Source: Gemmatimonadota bacterium
GTDB lineage: Bacteria > Gemmatimonadota > Gemmatimonadetes > Gemmatimonadales > Gemmatimonadaceae
Length of the DNA stretch: 64,000 nt
NCBI GenBank assembly: GCA_016704465.1
Contig: JADJAD010000012.1
Coordinates: 124,001 to 188,000, forward strand
Direction of reading: 5' to 3'
The position numbers were made by a program, and so were the translations under genes. Below the pieces are notes generated by a model. It did not search any database, was not told the origin of the DNA, and saw only the letters and a list, made by a program, of their open reading frames with translations. Within the stretch, counting starts at the first letter, position 1; each line of letters begins with the position of its first letter. Below are positions 10,054 to 18,365 of the stretch, piece after piece.

Positions 10054-10904
10054 CGGCGTCCGAGACGGTCCCAGTGGCCCGGCAGGCGCTGATGCGTCGT
10101 ACTGGGCCATTGGCCGCAGCGGTCGCCGGGCGGACGGTCATCGTGTTTGGGGTGGGCGCGCTTGGTGGCGCGATGGCACTCCTGCTCGCGCGGTCCGGCA
10201 TCGAACGCCTCATCCTCGTCGACGGCGACCGCATCCGGCCCGGCAACGCCGTGCGCCACGTTGGCGACATCGGCCACACGGGGCGATTGAAAACCAGTGT
10301 GCTCTTCCTGAAAATCATCTATCACACGCCGAACGTATACGTCGAAGAGCACCTAGCGACGTGGGACCCCGAGCGGCTGCGCGCCTACGTCGCACGCGCG
10401 GATGTGGTTGTAGACGCGACGGCAGAGCAGCCGTTCTCGCTGTTGCTAAATGACATCTGCGTCGCCGCCGGTCGCCCGCTCGTACAGGTGGAAACGGCGC
10501 GCCGCGCCGCGTTCGGTCGTGTGCGCGTGATTCGGCCCGGGCGTGATGCATGCCTGCTGTGCTACGAGGCGCATGCGCAATCGACGCGTTACCCAATCGT
10601 GCCACCGGGCGACGAAGGCGAGTTCTTCGACGATGGCTGCGGCGTTCCGACGGTCGAAGCACCAGCGGTGGACGTGGAGGCAACCGCCAACTGGGCCACG
10701 CGCGCTGTCCTGTGGCTGCTGCAGGATCGGTTGGGCCCACGCAATCACCTGCTGGTCGTGAACGAGGAGGTTGCTGGGGTCTCCGGGGACTTGGCAGTGG
10801 TCGGCGTGCACTGGGACGTGTTTGCGCCGGTGACAGGGTGCGAGTGCTGCCACGGTAAACTCGTGACCGCGCCGCCGGTTACGACCGAGGAAACAGTAGC
10901 GTGA
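10050..10904 (+). CDS. CBASS E1-like (ThiF family) adenylating protein
   Basis: This 284-residue protein has the nucleotide-binding GVGALGG loop (34-40), the VDGDR segment (57-61) that binds ATP, and a catalytic cysteine in GCGVPTVEAP (C197). It ends in a Cys-rich CECCHGK, perhaps one half of a zinc site together with CLLC at 168-171. E1 proteins adenylate the C-terminus of their substrate and pass it to E2. Together with the preceding gene it forms a two-protein version of Cap2. GTGA overlaps link it to E2 upstream and to the JAB gene downstream. Confidence 0.88.
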   Translation: MTASETVPVARQALMRRTGPLAAAVAGRTVIVFGVGALGGAMALLLARSGIERLILVDGDRIRPGNAVRHVGDIGHTGRLKTSVLFLKIIYHTPNVYVEEHLATWDPERLRAYVARADVVVDATAEQPFSLLLNDICVAAGRPLVQVETARRAAFGRVRVIRPGRDACLLCYEAHAQSTRYPIVPPGDEGEFFDDGCGVPTVEAPAVDVEATANWATRAVLWLLQDRLGPRNHLLVVNEEVAGVSGDLAVVGVHWDVFAPVTGCECCHGKLVTAPPVTTEETVA

Positions 10905-11434
10905 CGTGGTGGCGCACGGAGCCGACGAATGGGAGTGCTGATGACGTGGCGGACGCGCTCGCGCAGCCGACTGCCTTGGTGCTGCGCGCCACCATCATGG
11001 GGCAGTTGCGGCTCGAGTCCCAACGCAAGTCTCCGAACGAGACAGGCGGCGTCCTGGTCGGCTACGTCGACGAGAACGGTCGCACGGTGGTGACCGCGGT
11101 AGTGGGGCCGGGCCCGAACGCGGTGCATTCGCGTAGCCGCTTTCGGCGAGATGGTGACTACGCGCAGGCCGAAGTGGATCGACTGTATCACGCGTCAAAG
11201 GGGCGCGATGACTATGTCGGCGAGTGGCACTCACACCCCGATGCCGGGGGACCAAGTTTCATCGACCGAGGCAGCATGTCCTGGATCAGCAACAACCCGA
11301 GCTACGGTCGCCCTGAGCCGGTGCTGATCATCATGGAGCGCGTGCGTGAACCAGAGTGGTGCCCACGTGCGTATCGATGGGTAGGACGACGACTCGTCGA
11401 GGTCGGGGCGAGCGTGACGGTAACCGGATGCTGA
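10901..11434 (+). CDS. cap3: CBASS JAB/JAMM isopeptidase (Cap3)
   Basis: The 177-residue protein has the JAMM zinc site: E47 in NETGGVLVG, H110 and H112 in WHSHP, then S119 and D122. The spacing between the second histidine and the serine is one residue shorter than the textbook motif. Cap3 removes CD-NTase conjugates made by E1/E2 and so limits the response. It starts at GTG 10901 inside the E1 stop and ends the CBASS operon. The next gene is on the other strand. Confidence 0.88.
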   Translation: MTWWRTEPTNGSADDVADALAQPTALVLRATIMGQLRLESQRKSPNETGGVLVGYVDENGRTVVTAVVGPGPNAVHSRSRFRRDGDYAQAEVDRLYHASKGRDDYVGEWHSHPDAGGPSFIDRGSMSWISNNPSYGRPEPVLIIMERVREPEWCPRAYRWVGRRLVEVGASVTVTGC

Positions 11435-11464
11435 CACCGAATTATTCACCATGAGTCCACCCAA

Positions 11465-11788
11465 CTAGGGAGCAGCCGCGAAGACTGCTCGCGGGTTCCT
11501 ACCGTTCTCTCGGATCGTATGGCTCCCGCGAGCAGAACCCCGCGCCGCGCAGGTGCTCGAGCAGGACATCCAAGGTCGTCTCCCGCCGGCGATCCCGAAC
11601 GTGTACGCCCGCTGGGTTCCGTCAGCCGCAACGAAATAGCGGGTGTTGGCGGCCGGACTGCCTAACGGGAGCCGGTGTGCCTTGCCGCCGGTAAACTCGG
11701 CGTCGTGGACCCGCCACGTTGTCCCATCTTGTTCAACGAGGTAGAGGGCGTCGCCCCGCCGATCAAGGAATGGATCGGGCACTGGCAC
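11465..11788 (-). CDS. Small hypothetical protein, probably C-terminally broken
   Basis: The first 70 residues look conserved: LYLVEQDGTTWRVHDAEF, then HRLPLGSPAANTRYFVAADG and RAYTF, a beta-rich pattern. After RAYTF the residues turn Arg/Ser/Gly-rich, as a frameshift near 11575 would cause. I have the impression of a small family of this type in related genomes but cannot name a function. It lies head to head with nothing and tail to tail with the CBASS operon. Confidence 0.5.
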   Translation of the reverse strand: MPVPDPFLDRRGDALYLVEQDGTTWRVHDAEFTGGKAHRLPLGSPAANTRYFVAADGTQRAYTFGIAGGRRPWMSCSSTCAARGSARGSHTIRENGRNPRAVFAAAP

Positions 11789-11822
11789 ACAATTGAAGGC
11801 ATACGGAAGCAGCTAAGTTGGG

Positions 11823-12692
11823 CTATTCCAGCGCGGCGCTTATGTCATCCTCCGAAGCCGCGAATGCAAATCGCGAACACTGCGTCACTAGCGCTCGATT
11901 GACGCGGGCGACAAACGGATTCTGAGCGAGCTTGGGGGTTGGATGCAAGCTTGGTGCGATGGCGAGAAGGCGCTCGGGCGTTAGTGGAACAAGCCACCCT
12001 CCGTCGCTATTGGCCCAGCCCAGTTCGTGAGACACGATGTTGGCGAAGCTCCCGACGCACTTCACGATTCCGAGATCCGAGGTTACGAAGCGGCAGTGTC
12101 GGTCTGCGTGGATGAGAGCCCAGCCGTACGATAGAAGCCGCGGAGTCGCAGCCTGTATGTGGTTCTTCATGAACGCCAGCCAGAACCCCCGCCGAAGCTG
12201 GATCGACCATCCCTCCGCAAACTCACGTATCTCATCCAGGTCCAACTCCGGACCGCCGTCCCGGATGACCGAGCGCTGGAATGAGGCCGGATCGCCAACT
12301 ATGCCGTCCCGCCACTCGTCGAGTTCACTCTGTCCAAGCGTCATCAAGAAGTCGCGCGTCTTAGGCACCCGGAGATCGCGAGACATGATGTATCGAGCCA
12401 ACGACATGCGGTGAACGTCAGAGAGCGTGTCCTCTCGCAAGAGCGTTGAGAGCGCGAGCGCGGCCGGTCCGTCTATCTCCGCCGCCAGCCACTCTTCGAC
12501 CCCCTCAAGCGGGGTATCCGGATGATCGTCTCGGTACAAATCGGCCTCGAGTCCGACGTTGATGGGAGCTATCGCTTTCGGATTCGGTACAAGTGCGCCG
12601 GCTGAGTCGTAGGTAACAACGCGTTCGTCCTCACGTGCCCACTTGGCGAGGTGAAACTGAGGAAAATAGTGGTGACGTCGGCTCTCGTTCAT
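11823..12692 (-). CDS. DUF4238 domain protein
   Basis: The 289-residue protein begins RRHHYFPQFHLAKWA, the hallmark of DUF4238, and has the later segments MSLARYIMSRDLR and FVTSDLGIVK expected for it. The function is unknown. Members are frequent in accessory and defence islands, and the neighbours here (CBASS, an antitoxin-like gene) fit that. It is a lone gene with 130-145 bp spacers on both sides. The ATG at 12692 directly precedes the conserved HHY motif. Confidence 0.75.
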   Translation of the reverse strand: MNESRRHHYFPQFHLAKWAREDERVVTYDSAGALVPNPKAIAPINVGLEADLYRDDHPDTPLEGVEEWLAAEIDGPAALALSTLLREDTLSDVHRMSLARYIMSRDLRVPKTRDFLMTLGQSELDEWRDGIVGDPASFQRSVIRDGGPELDLDEIREFAEGWSIQLRRGFWLAFMKNHIQAATPRLLSYGWALIHADRHCRFVTSDLGIVKCVGSFANIVSHELGWANSDGGWLVPLTPERLLAIAPSLHPTPKLAQNPFVARVNRALVTQCSRFAFAASEDDISAALE

Positions 12693-12837
12693 TTCTCGCT
12701 ATGCAAGACTGAAATCATGCGACCTAACGAGTCCATCGGGGACGTCGCCATGTACACCTTGTGCCGCGAATGCAGCACGATCAAGCAGAGAGCGACGCCC
12801 TGGCGATCAAGGAGGGCTTCGGTCATGACGCGAGCCC

Positions 12838-13308
12838 CTACTCCCCGTCGCCAAGCCAGATCCCGGCGATCCACTGCTCGATGACCGGGGCCCGGCCTGG
12901 GATCCGTAGGGCGTCCAGCGGCGACCGGCCACCGAGGCGCGCTTGGGGCTGGATGAGCCACTCCCTCGTGCGGTTCTCATCGCCGAGGTAGTAGTCCTGC
13001 GCCATCGCGAGGATGTTCGCGAAGGGCGCCAGACGCCCCTGGAGGTCCGTGCCGTCGGGCGTCTGGCGGATCGCATGCTCGTTCGTACCAAGCATACCGG
13101 CGAGATCCGCGACCGAGACTCCCAGGGCGGCGGCGATCCGGAGGGCATGCCAGCGGCGGCTCTCCGGATCACGCAGAGGCTCGTCGCGGAGATCGAAGAC
13201 GTCGGTGATGTGCCCCGTGGATTCGCCCGACCCGGACGTGCCAGCCGGCGCACCGGGCGCTCGCCCCTCGGGATGCGAGGACGTCGGGTTCTCAGCGGGG
13301 GTGTCCAT
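12838..13308 (-). CDS. MbcA/ParS/Xre-type antitoxin (DUF2384)
   Basis: The 156-residue protein has a helix-turn-helix-like region near residues 55-80 (ALGVSVADLAGMLG), then the DUF2384 toxin-binding domain: LAMAQDYYLGDENRTREWL, RLGGRSPLDAL and a closing IEQWIAGI. Such antitoxins normally pair with a RES-domain NAD+-degrading toxin in the same operon. None is next to this gene. The only partner, 95 bp upstream on the same strand, is the unrecognised protein at 13404-14105. The first 45 residues are Pro/Gly/Ser-rich and probably disordered. Confidence 0.75.
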   Translation of the reverse strand: MDTPAENPTSSHPEGRAPGAPAGTSGSGESTGHITDVFDLRDEPLRDPESRRWHALRIAAALGVSVADLAGMLGTNEHAIRQTPDGTDLQGRLAPFANILAMAQDYYLGDENRTREWLIQPQARLGGRSPLDALRIPGRAPVIEQWIAGIWLGDGE

Positions 13309-13403
13309 GAATCCTCGTTGACGTCAGAAGCACCGAACGACGTGGCGGCACGCGGTTGCCCCGGCACCGCCACGTCCAGTCAGATCCAGACTTCCGTGCG
13401 GGT

Positions 13404-14105
13404 CTACAGGCCGTCCCAACCCAAGGCGATCTCACGACAGGCCGCCGCGATGTCGGCCCGACGACGCGCCTTCGCGTGCGGCGCCCGGGTGATGGCACCC
13501 GTGAACACGTCAAGCACGACGCAGTGCACGGGCGAGACGTTCACGCCCACTCCGGCGACGTGCTCGAGATGCCACTCCACGGCAGCGGCGATGTACTTCG
13601 CCGCATCCGGCGGGAGAGGTTCGATCTTGGAAAATCTGAGCTTGATCGCCCCGATCAACGGGTGCCCCTGGTCATCTCGACCGTGGAGTGTCAGCTCAGG
13701 GCGCACGCTGATGCCCACCTCCTGGATTCGAAGCTTCGGCGGCGAGGGGTGCCCCAATGCCGGCAGGAACCCTCCGAAGTCGAGGGAGCCCCAGACGGCC
13801 ACGATGGCGTCGAGGGCGGCGATGCACAGGGTGCGGTTCTGGATCTCGTGTTCCGTGCCGCCCGCCTGGGCTGCCAGCCTCGCCCGTTCGCCTGCCAGGA
13901 CGCGGAGACCATCCGTTCCGGCCGCGAGGGCGCGCCGGAGGGCACGCGAGGCGTCTTCGTACCGATTCGTCCGGAAGGTCTTTGGTCGTCGCTGCTGCTT
14001 GATGATCGTTTCCCGTCGGCCGGCGCGTGCGACCATATAGAGACCGAGCTGAGCGACCGAGATCCGCGGCGTGGCGCGGGGCGGGAATGGAAGGGGGGCG
14101 GTCAT
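13404..14105 (-). CDS. Hypothetical protein, partner of the DUF2384 gene; possible PD-(D/E)XK-like fold
   Basis: A Shine-Dalgarno AGGAGG (complement of 14110-14115) fixes the ATG at 14105. The protein has 233 residues: a helical N-terminal half rich in Arg/Ala, then a beta-rich half with VGISVRPELTLHG, LIGAIKLRFSK and CVVLDVFTG. The acidic residue of PEL followed by GAIKL could be the D/E...xK core of a PD-(D/E)XK nuclease, but this is only a pattern resemblance. Its position ahead of an antitoxin-like gene suggests the toxic partner. Function is unknown. Confidence 0.6.
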   Translation of the reverse strand: MTAPLPFPPRATPRISVAQLGLYMVARAGRRETIIKQQRRPKTFRTNRYEDASRALRRALAAGTDGLRVLAGERARLAAQAGGTEHEIQNRTLCIAALDAIVAVWGSLDFGGFLPALGHPSPPKLRIQEVGISVRPELTLHGRDDQGHPLIGAIKLRFSKIEPLPPDAAKYIAAAVEWHLEHVAGVGVNVSPVHCVVLDVFTGAITRAPHAKARRRADIAAACREIALGWDGL

Positions 14106-14538
14106 GCGGCCTCCTGGCGGGAACTCGTCGGCCAATCCCCTTCATTCCGGATGTGATCCCCGTCGTTGACGGAGCTTGCGCAGCTTGACATGATTTCACC
14201 TCGTTGCGCGGACCGATGCCTAGACAGTAGCGACCCGCAGCGTGTTGTAGCCGATGGGCCATGCGCCCGTCGCTCGACAACGACCCTCGGTGAACGGTTC
14301 CAGCCGTTCGCCGAGGGTTTCGTCGTTGTGAGCGACTGTCGGCCAAGTGCACGGTACATCACTTAGTGAATTATGTCCAGTCCGTAAGCAGTGAGTGAAC
14401 CGCAAGTAGCAGTCAATCAATGACTTGCGATGTTGAATTTCGATTCTTTTGCGGTAGAAATACTAACATCTCTTCGTATTCTCTTCGTCCCGAGAAGAGA
14501 ACCCGAAGATCGAAGTTCGATTTGACCGTTTCTCGGAT
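14106..14538. other. Intergenic region with a long hairpin and AT-rich stretch
   Basis: This 430-bp spacer separates two leftward genes. It holds the hairpin at 14269-14336 and, from 14340 to 14500, unusually AT-rich sequence for this genome, a plausible promoter zone for the gene at 13404-14105. No coding frame is supported. Confidence 0.5.
14269..14336. terminator. Long imperfect hairpin, candidate terminator of the leftward gene at 14539
   Basis: The inner arms 14284-14297 and 14304-14317 form a 14-bp stem with one G-U pair around a 6-base loop. Outer arms (about 14269-14283 and 14323-14336) extend it with one bulge. It is followed by no long T-run. It may end transcription of the gene at 14539-15181 or be a dispersed palindromic repeat. 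Confidence 0.4.
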
Positions 14539-15181
14539 TCACTCGACCGGAGCGATTCCGTGCTTTCGTCGAGCTGCATCGACGATCATCGCGACGATCT
14601 CTGGATCGCTGGAGATCTCGAACGCTTCCCCATTCGGGTCGACGGCGTAGACGGTCCCGTCCGGCCAACCGACCAACCTGCCGGCCGAACTTCTAGATGC
14701 GTCTGGCTGAAGCCCGACGGTCTCGAGCGCGTCCGCCGGCCCGCCACCGAAGATCCAGGTGGCGCCCTTCTCGAGGTCGTCCTCGACGGCTTGGGGCTCG
14801 GTACGCCGTGCCCCCATCGCGAAGTCGGCGTGAAAGGCGAGTTCGCCGGCACGCTGCATCAGCATGAACAGGAAGTCGGCGATCAGGAGGTCGGTGTCGA
14901 GCGGCCCCTCCTGTGGAGCGCATGAGCGACCGGAATCGCTGGGCGGCGCGGGCCAGGTCGGCCTCGTGCGCTTCCTGCAGCGCGGGTGTCCGCCACGACA
15001 CCGTCACCCGATGCGGCTCATCGAAGAGGATGTACCCGTCGGAGACGGAGGCGACCGGGAGGACGCGATGCATGAGGGTGCCCGCGAACCGAAGGCCCAT
15101 CCGAGCGACCGGTCTCCCAATCAACGAGTCCTGTCCGGAGGGGGGGCCCGGAAGTGCCTGAATCGAGGAGAGGCGAGCCAC
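14539..15181 (-). CDS. Hypothetical protein, frameshifted
   Basis: Two frames make one plausible protein. The first, from GTG 15181, reads ARMGLRFAGTLMHRV, YILFDEPHRVTVSW and AAQRFRSLMRS. The second, from about 14915, continues with GPLDTDLLIADFLFMLMQRAG, DFAMGARRTEP and WIFGGGPADALETVGLQ. A single base change near 14915 would join them into about 213 residues. The composition is that of a soluble alpha/beta protein. I do not recognise it. It ends with a segment on the protein's own DNA-like numbering (VYAVDPNGEAFEISS) that resembles no known motif. Confidence 0.5.
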
Positions 15182-15390
15182 CAGTCGTCGTACGCAGCGA
15201 GAATCGGCATGCCGCGAAGGTAGCCGCGCCCTCCGACAGGTGCACGCTCCCTATCAACAGCATCTCGAAGCCAAAGGGGGCTGCCGCAGCCTAGCGACAG
15301 CAGCGCCCCGTTGATCAACGCTCCGTCATTTCACTACCACCACGTCGTTCGTCCAAGGAGCCTCTCGCGAACGCCGGTGGCGACCGAACG

Positions 15391-16065
15391 TTAGATGCGT
15401 GCGACGGTGAGCGACCGAATGCCCCAGTCGGAGACGGCAACGTGGGCAGAGTTCAGCGCGTCTCGCACGAGCGCGTCGCGAATGGGCTGCGGGGCCGTGC
15501 ACGCTTCGTGGCGCAGCTTGGTCGCCAACTCCATCGCGAGTGCCCGATCCGCGGCCGACGCCCACGCGGCGGTCGACATCTGTTCCGTTTCCTCCAAGAG
15601 CTCGCGAAACCATGTGGTGTTGGGATGCCACTGCGCGAGGAAGTCCTGCATCACGTTCGGCAAGAACCACGGGCCGTGCGGCAACGAGGCGAAGTAGGTG
15701 GCCACCGCCTCGAGTCCCTCCAAACTCACACACATCGCATCCACGGCCGAGTGAGTGCCGTCCGGGGCGGTACGCGGGTGCCGAAGCACGGCGGCGCTGG
15801 CGTCGTCCACACACAGGGGGCGCGGCGTCACCGCGAAGCAAATGGTCATGAGCGCGGACAGGCGCCGATGCTGTCTCATGGACAAGCGACGCGTCCGCGT
15901 ACGCGTCAGGTTGGCCACCAGCGCGTCGTACTCGTGCGGGTGCAGCGACCAGTTGTCCATGGAAAGCGGCACCGTTTCGTGATAGAGCGCGAGTTCCTCG
16001 TAACAGAGAGTGGCGGAGAACGGGCGGGGAAGCGGCATTGCACGCATTGCGGAAGCGGAGGGCAT
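15391..16065 (-). CDS. Hypothetical protein
   Basis: The 224-residue protein has believable helical content (FRELLEETEQM, RALAMELATKLRHEA) and aromatic segments (HGPWFLPNVMQDFLAQWHPN), so it is probably real. There is no signal peptide, membrane segment or known motif. It lies 150 bp downstream of the RHH regulator on the same strand and may belong to the transposition module or to the preceding accessory island. Confidence 0.5.
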   Translation of the reverse strand: MPSASAMRAMPLPRPFSATLCYEELALYHETVPLSMDNWSLHPHEYDALVANLTRTRTRRLSMRQHRRLSALMTICFAVTPRPLCVDDASAAVLRHPRTAPDGTHSAVDAMCVSLEGLEAVATYFASLPHGPWFLPNVMQDFLAQWHPNTTWFRELLEETEQMSTAAWASAADRALAMELATKLRHEACTAPQPIRDALVRDALNSAHVAVSDWGIRSLTVARI

Positions 16066-16218
16066 TAGGTCACACGGCGAAAGAGGGACGACCGACAGAC
16101 GGCGAGGATCGACGCAGGGGCGCGCTCGACCTCACGCATCCTGATCGGAGAGTAGGGATCGCGTCGATGGTGCGCCGCTCCGACGCCGGGTGGTCCCACC
16201 TCCGCCCGCTCATTGACC

Positions 16219-16443
16219 TTATTCGCTCGTAGTCCGCTGGCGACGCCACGCCGCAACGGCCTCCTCCACCAACTGGCTGACGCTCGTCTCCAAGTCCACC
16301 GCCGCCAACTTCAATTCACGGATCATCTCGGGCGGCAGATAGAGGAGCACTTGCTGCCGCCCGTCGGCCAGCACGCGCTTGCGGCTCCGTCCGGCGGGTG
16401 GCGGCGTCTCGTCGGCCTGAGAGGCGGTGGGCTTTCGTGGCAT
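16219..16443 (-). CDS. Ribbon-helix-helix (CopG/ParD-like) DNA-binding protein
   Basis: The 74-residue protein has a basic, flexible N-terminus and then a ribbon-helix-helix fold: the strand RQQVLLYLPPEM, helix IRELKLAAVDL and helix SVSQLVEEAVAAWRRQ. Such dimers bind short palindromes. The gene faces the nuclease gene at 16621, and the perfect palindrome at 16526-16545 between them is the obvious operator. The ATG at 16443 begins MPRKP, the usual kind of start; 16 further codons upstream are less likely. Confidence 0.72.
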   Translation of the reverse strand: MPRKPTASQADETPPPAGRSRKRVLADGRQQVLLYLPPEMIRELKLAAVDLETSVSQLVEEAVAAWRRQRTTSE

Positions 16444-16515
16444 ATGGCCACAGTATCGCGGCGACACCGTGCACGCCACGCGCACGTGCATTCAAGGGAA
16501 ATGCAAACATTCCTC

Positions 16516-16545
16516 TTGACGCTAGTACACTAGCATGCTAGTGTA
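16516..16545 (+). promoter_or_regulatory. Sigma-70-like promoter with a 20-bp perfect palindrome across spacer and -10
   Basis: TTGACG (16516-16521), a 17-bp spacer and TAGTGT (16539-16544) point toward the nuclease gene at 16621. The perfect palindrome TACACTAGCATGCTAGTGTA (16526-16545) fills the spacer and the -10 box, so a bound repressor would block RNA polymerase. The RHH protein encoded divergently is the likely ligand. Confidence 0.7.
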
Positions 16546-16620
16546 ACCCTCGCGAGCGGTCGACGCTGTGGCGCTCCTGATGCCCGTCGTTCGAACTCAT
16601 CCCCACGCCCTAGGAGGCGC

Positions 16621-17679
16621 ATGGCCCCATCGAGTTCCTCCCACGAGTTGCTATTGGAACACGTCTCGTTGTCGCGCCTCCAGCGCCGCGCGCGTTGCGA
16701 ACGCATGGACTGGTGGCAGACGGAGGGCGCCCGCGGCGGCTATCGTCGCGATGCGACGCCCGAGGCACGCTTGGCCTACGCGCTGAAGAAACTCACCTCA
16801 CTGCCGGCGGTCATCGGGGAGGCCATCCATCATGCCGCCGCGTGGCGCGCCCGGTGCGTCCGCGACGGCATGCGTCCGCCGACGTTCGACGAGCTGTTCG
16901 CGATGGTGCGGGACCGGCTCAATGCCGCGGTCTGCTCCCGGAACGTCGAACGCTTCCTCGAACGTCCGGGCGAGAGCGTCATGCTGCGCGAAGTCTACTT
17001 TTCCGAGTGGCCGGACCGGCGCATCCCGTCGGAGCTCGTCACCGCGACGCGTACCAAGGTCGAGTTGCTCCTGCGGGCGATGGTCACACACCCGGTGTGG
17101 GAGGAGTTGGCCCGTTGCGGTCGCGGCGAGATTCTGCTCTGTGACTCGCTCGACGCCTTGGAGATCGAGGTGAATGGATCGCCGGTGCGCGTGTATGCGG
17201 CGCCGGACCTGGTCTGGATCTCGAACGAGCGGCAGGACGTGCCGGGATTCGGGGTACCGCTCCTGCCCCCGGTGGTGACAATCCTCGACTGGAAGTCGGG
17301 CCGTGCCAACGCCGCAGAGGAGCAGGGACGTGCGCAGCTCGCCGTCTACGCCTGGTGGGCGAGCCACAAGCTGGCGTTACCCGTCATGCCCAGCGCCTTT
17401 GTGGGGCGGATCGCGAACCTCGGCGCGGTGGCACCGCAAGATCACGACTGTCAGTTCGTGCTGCACGCGGAAGACGTCCATCGCGGTAGGCGCCTCATCG
17501 GCGACGCGGCGGCGGCGATCCTCGCGGCTCGGGCGCCGGACGGCACGCTCCCGATGGAGGAGACCGCACGGAGTCCGACCGCCTGTCACTGGTGTCCCTT
17601 CACCCCCGTCTGTCGGGACACGGCCCCGGGTGCGGCGACCGCTCCGCATGCGACGGAACTGCTGCCCCCCGCCGCGTAG
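16621..17679 (+). CDS. RecB/Cas4-like PD-(D/E)XK nuclease with predicted Fe-S cluster
   Basis: All hallmarks of the RecB nuclease superfamily are visible in the 352 residues: GEAIH (H70), D196 in APDLVWI, D223-W-K225 in ILDWKSG and the QLAVY motif (239-243). A first cysteine at 26 (SRLQRRARCERM) and C322, C325, C331 in ACHWCPFTPVC would hold a 4Fe-4S cluster as in AddB and Cas4. The start at 16621 has AGGAGG just upstream. There is no Cas1/Cas2 nearby. Its place next to TnsB- and TnsC-like genes suggests it processes DNA ends, perhaps in the role of TnsA, but it is not recognisably TnsA. Confidence 0.82.
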   Translation: MAPSSSSHELLLEHVSLSRLQRRARCERMDWWQTEGARGGYRRDATPEARLAYALKKLTSLPAVIGEAIHHAAAWRARCVRDGMRPPTFDELFAMVRDRLNAAVCSRNVERFLERPGESVMLREVYFSEWPDRRIPSELVTATRTKVELLLRAMVTHPVWEELARCGRGEILLCDSLDALEIEVNGSPVRVYAAPDLVWISNERQDVPGFGVPLLPPVVTILDWKSGRANAAEEQGRAQLAVYAWWASHKLALPVMPSAFVGRIANLGAVAPQDHDCQFVLHAEDVHRGRRLIGDAAAAILAARAPDGTLPMEETARSPTACHWCPFTPVCRDTAPGAATAPHATELLPPAA

Positions 17680-17799
17680 CGAGCCGAGCGACCCACGTGC
17701 TTCGCACTCCTCGACACCAAAGTGGGCGCCGCGGGAGTTGCCACGCGGCGCTCGCCATACTCATGAACCCCGAGCACCTGCGAAATGCGCATCGCACGG

Positions 17800-18210
17800 T
17801 CACGTCGCGGACGACGCGGGCAAGATCCCGATTGGCGGCTGGCGAAAGTAGGCCGTACGCACGCGTCCCAAACAGACGATGGCCCAGCGCTCCGGCGTCG
17901 GAGGGGTGAACAGCCCGGCCAGATCTGCCGGACTCCGGCGGTACGCCCGCGCGCACGCGAGCAACTCGACGGCGTCGACGCGACGGAAGCCGTTCTCCAC
18001 CCGAGAAAGGGCCTCCTGCCGGAGCCCCAGCCGTTGCGCGGCAAGCGTCTGGGTGAAACCGCGCCGGGTCCCGAAGGGTGCGCGCCGCCGCCATTCCCGC
18101 AGTTGCACGCCGATCCACACCTGCCAGCGCACGGCCTCGACCCCTCGACCCGGTTCAATTGGTGGCCATGGTCGCCGTTTCGGCGATTCACGGCGCGACG
18201 TCGCGGACAT
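17800..18210 (-). CDS. XRE-family helix-turn-helix regulator
   Basis: The protein has an N-terminal linker and a helix-turn-helix: FTQTLAAQRLGLRQEALSRV, followed by VDAVELLACARAYRRSPADL, the standard five-helix XRE domain. A short C-terminal extension follows. The ATG at 18208-18210 (MSATSRRES) is a likely start; another at 18297 is possible. It is divergent from the transposase gene and probably controls it. Confidence 0.75.
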   Translation of the reverse strand: MSATSRRESPKRRPWPPIEPGRGVEAVRWQVWIGVQLREWRRRAPFGTRRGFTQTLAAQRLGLRQEALSRVENGFRRVDAVELLACARAYRRSPADLAGLFTPPTPERWAIVCLGRVRTAYFRQPPIGILPASSAT

Positions 18211-18365
18211 CACGTCCTCCGTTGATTCCGACACTCGATCCAGACCCGCGAGTCGTGGCGTCGCAGGCTGCCAAACAAACTTATGTGATAAACGCAAATA
18301 ATGTGGGCGGCTTTTCCTCGCTGCCGCACGCTCTCACAACACCCTTGCCCACACGGTCATCGCAC
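18211..18365. promoter_or_regulatory. Divergent control region between XRE regulator and transposase
   Basis: The stretch 18275-18305 is much richer in A/T than its surroundings and includes TTAT-GTG-ATAA (18281-18291), a small palindrome that could be the XRE operator. No convincing -35/-10 pair was found. Confidence 0.35.

Noticed and set aside
16621..17679. Nuclease as a CRISPR Cas4
   Set aside because: No Cas1, Cas2 or repeat-spacer array in the window; motifs fit the wider RecB superfamily.
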